DNA of 64,000 nt from Aquilonibacter sp963820185 (GTDB taxonomy: Bacteria > Vulcanimicrobiota > Vulcanimicrobiia > Vulcanimicrobiales > Vulcanimicrobiaceae), in the NCBI GenBank assembly GCA_963820185.1, contig CAWFYV010000006.1, positions 165,667-229,666 on the forward strand, in the 5' to 3' direction. The position numbers and the translations under genes are program-made. The first letter of the stretch is position 1. Each line of letters begins with the position of its first letter. The notes under the pieces were generated by a model, which was not told where the DNA came from, did no database searches, and saw only the letters and a list, made by a program, of their open reading frames with translations. Positions 58,077 to 64,000 of this stretch are shown here, in pieces.

Positions 58077-59004
58077 TGATCTTCAACTTCTGCACGCCGG
58101 CAAAATCGCTGACGACGACGACGTCGGGAGCATTGGGCAGGCGTTTGAGGAGCGGGCCGAGGACGGGACTTGGGCCGCACTCGATCACGAGATCGAGCCC
58201 ATAGCTGACCAGACGCTCGGCGGTCTCGTGCCAGCGTACTTCGTGCGTCACCGAAAGAATCAAGTTCTTCTTGATCGTTGCGACGTCGCGATACGGTTGC
58301 GCATCGACATTGGAGACCACGTCGAAGCGCGGCATCGTGAACGGCGCTTCTTCGACGACGTGCGCAAAATGCTCCAACGCCGGTTCCATCAGCGCGGAGT
58401 GCCAGGCGCCCGAGACGTTGAGCGGCACGACACGTTTCGCACCCGCGGCGAGCAATTCGTCGCCTGCAATCTGCACCGCGTGCAGATCACCGCTGATCAC
58501 GATCTGCGACGGCGAATTAAAGTTCGCGAGCTGCACGCGCTCGCCGGTGCGTGTGCGGACGTCGTCGACGACGCGGCGAATGTCGGCCGCGTCCATCCCG
58601 AGCACTGCCGACATGCCGCCGGCTGCCAGTTCGGCAGCGCGCTGCATCGCAATACCGCGCGCATTGACCACGCGCAATGCATCCTCGAAGCCGATCGCTT
58701 GCGCCGCATACAAACTGCAGTATTCTGCAAACGAATGACCGGCGCTTACGATCAGCGATTCGGGCGGAAGCTCAAGCGCAGCAAAGATCGCCACGTTGGT
58801 TGCGAAGATCGCCGGCTGGCTGTATTGCGTTTCGCGCAAACGCTCTTCGGGGCCGTTGCGCTGCAAGCCGAGCAGATCGTAGCCCAGCACGGTCTGTGCC
58901 ATATCGAACAAATCGCGGGCTGCCGTCGAATGTTTGGCAACGTCTACACCCATGCCGAGCGACTGCGAACCTTGTCCGGGGAAAAGCACGCCGATGCGCA
59001 TCAT
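58069..59004 (-). CDS. fabD: Malonyl CoA-acyl carrier protein transacylase
   Basis: 311 residues from ATG 59004, which overlaps the fabH stop as ATGA; the longer frame is not coding. P-G-Q-G-S-Q near residue 10 and G-A-W-H-S-A-L-M near 202 (catalytic His) are present. The nucleophile motif reads G-H-S-F-A-E-Y, where most enzymes have G-H-S-L-G-E-Y, with Ala replacing Gly after the nucleophile. It loads malonate onto acyl carrier protein. Confidence 0.94.
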   Translation of the reverse strand: MMRIGVLFPGQGSQSLGMGVDVAKHSTAARDLFDMAQTVLGYDLLGLQRNGPEERLRETQYSQPAIFATNVAIFAALELPPESLIVSAGHSFAEYCSLYAAQAIGFEDALRVVNARGIAMQRAAELAAGGMSAVLGMDAADIRRVVDDVRTRTGERVQLANFNSPSQIVISGDLHAVQIAGDELLAAGAKRVVPLNVSGAWHSALMEPALEHFAHVVEEAPFTMPRFDVVSNVDAQPYRDVATIKKNLILSVTHEVRWHETAERLVSYGLDLVIECGPSPVLGPLLKRLPNAPDVVVVSDFAGVQKLKINA

Positions 59005-59984
59005 GCTACCCACTTCCACACGACAGCGCCCCATGAGAGGCCGCCGCCGAAGCCAACAAAGACGATGATGTCGTTGGTGCTGATCCGACCGTCGCGCACC
59101 GCTTCGGACAGCGCGATCGGAATCGAGGCGGCTGACGTATTGCCGTACTCGTGGATATTGATGATGCAACGCTCGGGCGGGATCTCGAGATACTTCATCG
59201 CCGCATCGATGATCCGCTTATTTGCCTGATGCGGAATCAGGACATCGACGTCGCTCTTGACCAGATCGGCCTTCGCCAGAGCCTTGTCCGTTGCGTCGAT
59301 CATCTTGGTGACCGCGAACTTAAAAACTTCGCGGCCTTCCATATGAATCCGGTCCGCCTTGCGGTCGAGCGCAGCGTGCGACATCGGCAGGCGCGAACCG
59401 CCAGCCTCGACGCGCAACAAGTCCGGGCGACTTCCATCGCTGCCCAGCTCGGAGGCGAGAAATGAATCTTCGTGGCTCGCTTCAAGCACGACGGCACCCG
59501 CGCCATCGCCAAAGAGAATCGCTGTGCCGCGATCGTCGCGATCGACCAGCTTCGAGAGTGTCTCCGCACCAATGAGCATGATGCGCTTATAGACACCCGA
59601 GCGGATCAGCGCTGACGCGACGGTTAGCCCATAGATGAAGCCGCTGCAGGCAATCTCGATATCGAAGGCCGGTTTATCCGCTGCGCCGAGCTTTGCGGCG
59701 ACGATGCAGGCCGTCGCGGGAAAGAGAAAATCGGGGTAGACGGTGCAAACGATATACGCGTCGACGTCCGCCGCTTGCAAACCGGCGTAGACGAGCGCGT
59801 TACGCGCCGCGACCAATGCCAAATCGCTGGTCGCTTCGTTCTCCGAAGTCCAGTGCCGGCGTTGCATTCCTGTTCGCGTCGTGATCCACTCGTCGGACGT
59901 GTCGAGCCATTGCTCGAGGTCGTGGTTGTCCACGACACGCTCGGGCGCGTAGTGCCCGACGCCGACGATTCTAACCCCGGTCAA
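59001..59984 (-). CDS. fabH: 3-oxoacyl-[acyl-carrier-protein] synthase III
   Basis: 327 residues, KAS III. Catalytic Cys in I-E-I-A-C-S-G-F-I near 112, His in I-P-H-Q-A-N near 250 and Asn in Y-G-N-T-S-A-A-S near 280. It starts chain elongation by condensing acyl-CoA with malonyl-ACP. Nine bases after rpmF. Confidence 0.96.
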   Translation of the reverse strand: MTGVRIVGVGHYAPERVVDNHDLEQWLDTSDEWITTRTGMQRRHWTSENEATSDLALVAARNALVYAGLQAADVDAYIVCTVYPDFLFPATACIVAAKLGAADKPAFDIEIACSGFIYGLTVASALIRSGVYKRIMLIGAETLSKLVDRDDRGTAILFGDGAGAVVLEASHEDSFLASELGSDGSRPDLLRVEAGGSRLPMSHAALDRKADRIHMEGREVFKFAVTKMIDATDKALAKADLVKSDVDVLIPHQANKRIIDAAMKYLEIPPERCIINIHEYGNTSAASIPIALSEAVRDGRISTNDIIVFVGFGGGLSWGAVVWKWVA

Positions 59985-59992
59985 GAGGTCAC

Positions 59993-60199
59993 TTAGTCGT
60001 GATCGTGACCGGCGTGTTCGTCGCGGACCTCGACGACCTGACGGCCATCATACGTGCCGCAATGACCGCACGTGAAATGCGGACGCTTCGGCTGGTGACA
60101 CTGGGGGCATTCCACGACCGTAACCGCGTTCAACTTCCAGTTCGCCGCACGACGGCTGCGCGTTTTACTGCGCGGGGTCTTCCACTTTAGATTTGCCAC
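59993..60199 (-). CDS. rpmF: 50S ribosomal protein L32
   Basis: 68 residues. N-L-K-W-K-T-P-R-S-K-T-R-S-R-R-A at the start and a zinc ribbon with C-P-Q-C and C-G-H-C. The N-terminal motif and the four Cys are L32 hallmarks. An acidic, His-rich tail (E-H-A-G-H-D-H-D) is added after the ribbon. Between DUF177 and fabH, as in many bacteria. Confidence 0.95.
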   Translation of the reverse strand: MANLKWKTPRSKTRSRRAANWKLNAVTVVECPQCHQPKRPHFTCGHCGTYDGRQVVEVRDEHAGHDHD

Positions 60200-60220
60200 T
60201 TTGTCTGTCTCTCGTCTCCG

Positions 60221-60634
60221 TTAATACTCTATGCCCGCACAGTTGTCGCTGCAGCGGAGTCCCATCGGCAACTCGCTGAGCACCAGCTGTTGCACAAAAT
60301 CCGCGACATCCAGCCGGCTTCCGGTCAGGACGTTGCTCTCACCAAACGGATCGTCGTCTCGACCGGTCTGCGGATCGACCCGTTCGTCGACGTCGGCATG
60401 CACCTGCATATCGACATCCTCCAAGCACGCGTCGCATGCACCACGGGCCCGCACATCGACACTGCCTACTATATGAAGCAGCCGATCGACGTAGCGCAAT
60501 TCCAAGTGCACTTCGGCCGGCGCGGGAAACGAGATTCCCTCGAATTCCTCGATCGGCACCTCGTCATCGACCAGCATAAGCTGCCGGCCGGCCCCGAGGA
60601 GCCCACTGATGTCGACCTTGTGCGTTTGAGCCAT
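60221..60634 (-). CDS. DUF177 protein (YceD-like)
   Basis: 137 residues from ATG 60634. It has the DUF177 Cys set C-D-A-C-L near 70 and C-S-D-N-C near 130, plus a V-D-I-S-G-L-L-G beginning. YceD/DUF177 is nearly always encoded just before rpmF and is involved in 23S rRNA or ribosome biogenesis; plant homologues act in chloroplast 23S rRNA processing. First gene of the superoperon, downstream of a strong promoter. Confidence 0.88.
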   Translation of the reverse strand: MAQTHKVDISGLLGAGRQLMLVDDEVPIEEFEGISFPAPAEVHLELRYVDRLLHIVGSVDVRARGACDACLEDVDMQVHADVDERVDPQTGRDDDPFGESNVLTGSRLDVADFVQQLVLSELPMGLRCSDNCAGIEY

Positions 60635-60660
60635 GGCGGTAATTTGCGACGGTCGAAGAT

Positions 60661-60688
60661 TGGGGGCCCACCGTGCGGCGAGCCCCCA
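60661..60688 (-). promoter_or_regulatory. Leader hairpin of the DUF177-rpmF-fab operon
   Basis: TGGGGGC (60661-60667) and GCCCCCA (60682-60688) form a perfect 7 bp stem with a 14-base loop in the transcribed leader, about 30 bases before the DUF177 ATG. It could be an attenuator or a feedback site for the L32-containing operon; there is no long T tract. Confidence 0.45.
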
Positions 60689-60701
60689 GAACGACTTGGA
60701 G

Positions 60702-60730
60702 ATTGTAGAACCCCGCCAGGGTCTTGTCAA
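60702..60730 (-). promoter_or_regulatory. Sigma70 promoter of the DUF177-rpmF-fab-ffh-rpsP operon
   Basis: TTGACA (60730-60725), 17-base spacer, TACAAT (60707-60702) on the minus strand: consensus -35 and 5 of 6 in the -10. Predicted start of transcription near 60695, giving a leader of about 60 bases. Confidence 0.8.
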
Positions 60731-60760
60731 ACTTGGAGCCCCGGGGGATGGAGAAGCACC

Positions 60761-61336
60761 ATGAACCCTCTCGGTTCCCTCGCCGGCCGCCTTGCCTCAG
60801 AAGGGGTCACCTACGCCTCCGATATCGTGAGCGCGGCCGTCAAGCATGGGCTCGATCCCAAGCTCCTGGCGGCCGTTGCGGCGCAAGAGACCGGCGGCCC
60901 CGGTGCAAACGGTGGACGCAACGAGGTCGGCGACGGCGGTCACGGTCGCGGCGTATTTCAGATCGACGACCGCTGGCACGACTTCGCGAAGACCGCGGCA
61001 GCGATGGATCCGGCCCAAAACGCCGACTACGCCGCCGGCATGCTCTCGGGATTGCTCAAGCGCTATAACGGCAACGTGAAAGAAGCGCTCTCCGCGTACA
61101 ATGCGGGCGATCCGCATGCAAAGGGCACGTCGACGTCGTGGGGCGACGGCGAGAAACTCGATTACGCCGACTCGGTCATGCGCCACTACCAGCAACTTGG
61201 CGGTAACGGTGAGACGCCCGATCGTCTCGGCGATTTTGCGTTGCAGATGCCGCATGCACATCACCACAACCATCGTCCCCCTTCGCATCAAGCCATGTCG
61301 TACGACACGTACATCAATGGAGGAGACAACTCATGA
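60761..61336 (+). CDS. Lytic transglycosylase (SLT/GH23-like)
   Basis: 191 residues from ATG 60761, six bases after a GGAG-containing site. The Glu in A-A-Q-E-T-G-G near 47 is the expected catalytic acid; H-G-R-G-V-F-Q-I-D near 67 and A-L-S-A-Y-N-A-G near 115 are the SLT substrate-cleft motifs. There is no signal peptide, so export must depend on another route, as in T3SS- or phage-associated transglycosylases. The His/Pro tail (H-A-H-H-H-N-H) is unusual. Its stop overlaps the start of the next small gene (ATGA). Confidence 0.85.
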   Translation: MNPLGSLAGRLASEGVTYASDIVSAAVKHGLDPKLLAAVAAQETGGPGANGGRNEVGDGGHGRGVFQIDDRWHDFAKTAAAMDPAQNADYAAGMLSGLLKRYNGNVKEALSAYNAGDPHAKGTSTSWGDGEKLDYADSVMRHYQQLGGNGETPDRLGDFALQMPHAHHHNHRPPSHQAMSYDTYINGGDNS

Positions 61337-61614
61337 GCTTCAACATCGGCCAGGCGCTCGTCGGAGGCGTCGAAGGCCTCTTAACAGGCGGACCGGTCGG
61401 CGCCGCGGTCGGTGCGGTTGCCGGCGGCTGCGAAGGCGGCTCGTCGGCTTCGACGCCGACGTCGAGCTTCGATCCGTCAGCGTTGGAAAGCGCGCTCAGC
61501 CAACAGTCGAGTGCGTTCAGCAACATCAACACGCTTTCATCGCTCGCGCAATCGCAACCGCAAACCGACAATCTGCTTGCGAGCCTAATCGACGGCGACG
61601 ATAGCGGAAGTTAA
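61333..61614 (+). CDS. Small Gly/Ala-rich protein (cassette gene 2)
   Basis: 93 residues, starting S-F-N-I-G-Q-A-L, then V-G-G-V-E-G-L-L-T-G-G and A-V-G-A-V-A-G-G, a glycine-zipper-like stretch that could pack in membranes, followed by a Ser/Gln/Asn-rich C terminus. ATG overlaps the transglycosylase stop. The single Cys is in A-G-G-C-E-G-G. No homologue recognised. Could be a secreted or pore-related component, on composition alone. Confidence 0.6.
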   Translation: MSFNIGQALVGGVEGLLTGGPVGAAVGAVAGGCEGGSSASTPTSSFDPSALESALSQQSSAFSNINTLSSLAQSQPQTDNLLASLIDGDDSGS

Positions 61615-61625
61615 GGAGCACTGCA

Positions 61626-61988
61626 ATGGGATTCTTAATTCCGATGGCCGAGGCCGCGCTACCCTCGATCGCGGGTGCACTCGCCGGTGGCGCAACGTCG
61701 CTCTTGAGCGGCAACGGATTAAATGGCGCTGGTGTTGGCTCGATGGCAGGTTCCAACTCTGGTCTGGCGGGGCTCCTCGCAACCAACAATACGTTCCAGA
61801 CGGGTCTGATGGGACAAGAGATGGGCGCGCAAGATCAACTCGATCTGCAAGCCACAGCTTTCGATGAAGCGATGGATCAACAGTCCGAGAACATGCGCGA
61901 GATCAACTCGTTGCGCGATGCGCAGATGGCGCAACGCAAAGCCGATGACGGCATCACCAAGAAGTTCATCCAGAGCATCGGCGAGTGA
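61626..61988 (+). CDS. Small helical protein (cassette gene 3)
   Basis: 120 residues. The first 55 are Gly/Ala/Ser-rich (G-A-L-A-G-G-A-T-S-L-L-S-G-N-G); the rest is amphipathic helix rich in Gln, Met, Asp and Glu, ending D-D-G-I-T-K-K-F-I-Q-S-I-G-E. GGAG lies nine bases before the ATG (61614-61617). No family recognised. Its end motif is repeated in the next gene product. Confidence 0.6.
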   Translation: MGFLIPMAEAALPSIAGALAGGATSLLSGNGLNGAGVGSMAGSNSGLAGLLATNNTFQTGLMGQEMGAQDQLDLQATAFDEAMDQQSENMREINSLRDAQMAQRKADDGITKKFIQSIGE

Positions 61989-62254
61989 TCGATATGCTCT
62001 TCCTTGCGGCGCGCGCACCGCGTGCGCCGCAACCCAAGCCCCCTGTCGATCCCGCGACTGGTGCCGATACCGCAACGCCCGACGACACCACCGCGCAAGA
62101 GCAAGCGCTCGCGCAGGTCAAGGCCGCCTTCGACTACGAGATGGCGCAGCAGGCCGAAATGGAGCGCGAGCGCGAGGCGCTCGAAGCCTTGCTTCTCGCC
62201 AACCTCAAAGACGAGGACGAGGTGATGAAAAAGTGGATCGCGATGATAGGCTAA
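61985..62254 (+). CDS. Small charged helical protein (cassette gene 4)
   Basis: 89 residues from the ATG-overlapping start; coiled-coil-like segment E-M-A-Q-Q-A-E-M-E-R-E-R-E-A near 50, ending E-D-E-V-M-K-K-W-I-A-M-I-G. Both this and the previous protein end in acidic-x-(I/V)-x-K-K-(F/W)-I-x-x-I-G, pointing to a shared C-terminal signal or interaction motif. Cytoplasmic-looking, no signal peptide. Function unknown. Confidence 0.58.
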   Translation: MIDMLFLAARAPRAPQPKPPVDPATGADTATPDDTTAQEQALAQVKAAFDYEMAQQAEMEREREALEALLLANLKDEDEVMKKWIAMIG

Positions 62255-62273
62255 AAGGGGACTTGCGAGGCTG

Positions 62274-62282
62274 TGCTATACT
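62274..62282 (+). promoter_or_regulatory. Extended -10 promoter of tRNA-Ile
   Basis: TGCTATACT is an extended -10 (TGN plus TATACT, 5 of 6), 18 bases before the tRNA start. No clear -35 is needed in this class. Confidence 0.6.
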
Positions 62283-62299
62283 TCTGACTTGTGCCCCCG

Positions 62300-62376
62300 G
62301 GGCCATTAGCTCAGCTGGTTAGAGCGCATGCTTGATAAGCATGAGGTCCCTGGTTCGATCCCAGGATGGCCCACCA
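62300..62376 (+). tRNA. tRNA-Ile (anticodon GAU)
   Basis: GGGCCAT (62300-62306) pairs with ATGGCCC (62366-62372), discriminator A and encoded CCA (62374-62376). The anticodon arm CATGC-TTGATAA-GCATG has GAT at 62334-62336. The D loop and T arm (GGTTCGATCCC) are normal. An isolated gene, not in an rRNA spacer. Confidence 0.97.
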
Positions 62377-62394
62377 TAGAAACGACGAGAAGAG

Positions 62395-62415
62395 CCCCGA
62401 TTTTTCGGGGTTTTT
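62395..62415 (+). terminator. Rho-independent terminator of tRNA-Ile
   Basis: CCCCGA-TTTT-TCGGGG followed by TTTTT, 18 bases after the tRNA CCA. A compact, typical tRNA terminator. Confidence 0.85.
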
Positions 62416-62631
62416 CTTCTTTTCCGGCGGTGCGATCTCCGGCCCAAATGGCGCAACAAACGCATCCGTTTTGAACCCGTAGGGCACCTATTGGCCCCCA
62501 CCATCCGCGAGCGGGAAGCTCAAACCGCGCTCTACGCGATCACACAACGCCCTGGCGGTCTGCGCCGGCCCTCTTCTCTGTTCCGCGGTTGACATTGGGT
62601 GATATAGTGCCACCAAATTGGAGTCGAGCTT

Positions 62632-63234
62632 ATGAACCTTCTGAACACCGCGTGGCACTGGTACACGACGGTTGAGATCTGCGGCTATTGGGTTACGCGC
62701 TACGACGGAGTGCTCGCCGCGATTGCCGGTGTGGCGGTCGTTGTATGGACGGGCGGCTTAATCGCCTATCAAATAAAGGCCCAGAATGTGGGCCGCACTA
62801 TCGCCCTCAACTTCGTGCAAAACTCGTTCATGCTTGCGGTGCTCGGCCTCTTTCCACATCCATTATCCATCCGTATTGTAATGTCAGTGCTGCTGATTCT
62901 CTATATCGTAGAAGGCACCGTAACATTTCGCAGACTTGGTAATGTTGCCTTTCTCTCGAAGGACAAGGACAAGTACCCGAGCCTCTCAGAGCAGTATTGG
63001 AAAGACCAGGCGCGGGACTATCGGCTTCTTGCCGCTGTCAACCTTGGCATTGTTGCGATCTTTTACGTCTGGCTTTTGATATGGCCGTATCCGATTGCTT
63101 TTCTTTGGGTTTGCGCAGTGCTGCTATTCATCGGCCTTCAAAGCGTCTTGACCGTTCTGAATGTCGCTCCTGACGACTGGAGACCGCAAGCCTTGATAAA
63201 CAACCAATGGATTGGATTCACGCAATCCAAGTAA
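62632..63234 (+). CDS. Integral membrane protein, unassigned
   Basis: 200 residues with five hydrophobic helices (about 28-46, 60-76, 82-98, 130-150, 155-175) and a conserved-looking Lys/Tyr-rich middle loop (S-K-D-K-D-K-Y-P-S-L-S-E-Q-Y-W-K-D-Q). GGAG lies eight bases before the ATG. The segment is less GC-rich than the chromosome and lies just after tRNA-Ile, so transfer is possible. No family recognised. Confidence 0.6.
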   Translation: MNLLNTAWHWYTTVEICGYWVTRYDGVLAAIAGVAVVVWTGGLIAYQIKAQNVGRTIALNFVQNSFMLAVLGLFPHPLSIRIVMSVLLILYIVEGTVTFRRLGNVAFLSKDKDKYPSLSEQYWKDQARDYRLLAAVNLGIVAIFYVWLLIWPYPIAFLWVCAVLLFIGLQSVLTVLNVAPDDWRPQALINNQWIGFTQSK

Positions 63235-63305
63235 TCGAGAAACAGCTGGAGGCCATTTGGCAACTTCTAAATAGCAAACTGTAGCGGTGATCTCCGCGAC
63301 AACAA

Positions 63306-63338
63306 AAAGCCCCGGCGATCTGCTCGGGGCTTCTTCTT
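63306..63338. terminator. Terminator between convergent genes
   Basis: AAGCCCCG and CGGGGCTT pair around a ten-base loop; CTTCTTT follows on plus, AAAAA precedes, so it may serve both strands. It lies between the plus-strand membrane gene and the minus-strand DUF2283-like gene. Confidence 0.75.
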
Positions 63339-63368
63339 TGCAAGGTTGCGAACAGCGAGACGATCCCG

Positions 63369-63752
63369 TTATGTTGCGTATGCCGGTAATTTCCCGTGCG
63401 CATCGGTGCGCGGTATGGCGTCCATTATAAGGCTGGTGATTGCCTTAGAGGCGATCTCCACGCTCTTGTAATTTAAGACCGTGCGCGACCAAGCCAACTT
63501 AGCTCGATTCGCGAGTGACTGCCGAGCCCATTCATCAAGAACACCCTCGAAGGCATAGCCAACTACTCGACCGTCCTTGTCGAAGTCTACGATTATGTAC
63601 TCGTTCGGGACTTTGGTGCGTGGGAGATAATCCGAGTATGCGACAGGCCTCGGCTCAACGGTAATGTGCAAGTAGTCCCTATCCACGTCGAGCGTGTAAG
63701 GCTTCCCGTTTAGGTCTGCACGCTCCACCTTTAGCGTCCCTTGCGCAATCAT
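63369..63752 (-). CDS. DUF2283-like protein
   Basis: 127 residues. D-R-D-Y-L-H-I-T-V-E near 25 and I-I-V-D-F-D-K-D-G-R-V-V-G-Y near 52 match the DUF2283 pattern (D-x-L-Y-I-x-L and I-x-x-D-x-D-x-D-G-x-V-V-G-I). DUF2283 proteins are often paired with DUF4258-type toxins, but a further 60 residues of helix here are extra. The start overlaps the preceding gene by four bases (ATGA). Confidence 0.6.
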   Translation of the reverse strand: MIAQGTLKVERADLNGKPYTLDVDRDYLHITVEPRPVAYSDYLPRTKVPNEYIIVDFDKDGRVVGYAFEGVLDEWARQSLANRAKLAWSRTVLNYKSVEIASKAITSLIMDAIPRTDAHGKLPAYAT

Positions 63753-64000
63753 ATGATCACCGAGTCTTTCTTCCAGCGTAGCTTAGCCTGCGGTGGCAGC
63801 TTCTTTGCCAACATTGCTGTAGTCACAAACGTTATGGGAAGCATCCCGAGTTTCTTACATCGCTTCAGATGCACTATCAGCCTTTTCACCTTGACGGTTC
63901 CATAGGGGTCTGACTTAAGCTTTACCGCAAAGTACTTTCCCCTAGCGTTATGGACTGGTCTTCCGTCATCGTACACGGTATCAGGGTCCCTAATCACCTG
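63749..64000 (-). CDS. Hypothetical protein, continues past the window edge
   Basis: At least 82 residues; the frame is still open at base 64000, and codon 63997 GTG need not be the start. Strongly basic in the middle (V-K-V-K-R-L-I-V-H-L-K-R-C-K-K) and again before the C terminus. It is translationally coupled to the DUF2283-like gene, which hints at a two-gene module of unknown role. The fold is not recognisable. Confidence 0.5.
   Translation of the reverse strand, partial: QVIRDPDTVYDDGRPVHNARGKYFAVKLKSDPYGTVKVKRLIVHLKRCKKLGMLPITFVTTAMLAKKLPPQAKLRWKKDSVII

Noticed and set aside
62319..62504. Minus-strand frame ending G-G-P-S-W-D-R-T-R-D-L
   Set aside because: The same artefact: antisense of tRNA-Ile, found in many genomes as a false ORF.
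62480..62510. Possible attachment-site copy of the tRNA-Ile 3' end (TTGGCCCCCACCAT)
   Set aside because: Only a few bases resemble the tRNA end (ATGGCCCACCAT), with an insertion; too weak to claim an att site.
62589..62608. Promoter TTGACA plus TATAGT before the membrane protein gene
   Set aside because: The spacer is only 8 bases, too short for sigma70; no better -10 was found at 16-18 bases.

Overview
The window is bacterial chromosome: tightly packed genes, many GTG or TTG starts, ATGA/GTGA overlaps, moderately high GC, and two tRNA genes. The gene content (B12-dependent NrdJ, L32-Fab-Ffh-S16-KH-RimM superoperon, SigJ-type ECF sigma, Pro/Thr-rich lipoproteins, many alpha/beta hydrolases and VOC proteins, glycolate oxidase) fits an environmental aerobic heterotroph of a deep terrestrial lineage. 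The protein style most resembles Candidatus Eremiobacterota (WPS-2), but this is inference without a marker-gene tree.

Layout. 1-8655: the 3' end of a lipoprotein gene, tRNA-Ser(GGA), then a minus-strand operon led by a YtrA-type GntR regulator (regulator, ABC ATPase, permease, secreted hydrolase, two small proteins) with a clear promoter/operator, and a second minus-strand run (YqeG, AroE, two lipoproteins, one with an ALK-type glycine-rich domain). 8656-13640: nrdJ with candidate NrdR boxes, a 356-residue intein inserted directly before a redox cysteine, and a C-terminal part broken by about four small frameshifts. 13692-28434: mostly single genes for a DUF4239 protein, an arylsulfatase (frameshifted), VOC proteins, M3 peptidase, MFS transporters, a dienelactone hydrolase, a MetE-like protein, and an ECF sigma factor divergent from a VOC gene that carries a matching ECF promoter.

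28441-34700: DoxX and a minus-strand operon in which a membrane diguanylate cyclase and a MEDS sensor protein precede the glycolate oxidase subunits GlcD, GlcE and GlcF. 34808-41613: large secreted metalloprotease, esterase, TMEM175-type channel, and two repeat-bearing exported proteins. 41731-44693: two class III nucleotide cyclases face each other, one with a degenerate receiver domain, the other with a c-type-haem Tll0287-like sensor. 44674-53308: PsuG, secreted MsrA, SDR and CoA-transferase, polysaccharide deacetylase, HxlR/DoxX pair, YihY and hydrolases.

54339-60634: one minus-strand superoperon (DUF177, rpmF, fabH, fabD, fabG, acpP, ffh, rpsP, KH protein, rimM) from a near-consensus sigma70 promoter; it links fatty-acid synthesis, protein targeting and ribosome assembly. 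60761-62254: a plus-strand cassette of a lytic transglycosylase and three small unrecognised proteins, the best candidate here for an undescribed system. 62300-64000: tRNA-Ile(GAU), then less GC-rich accessory genes including a DUF2283-like protein.

Single- or double-base frameshifts in nrdJ, the arylsulfatase gene and rimM leave the downstream frames well conserved, so assembly indels are the likeliest cause. No intergenic gap exceeds 300 bases.
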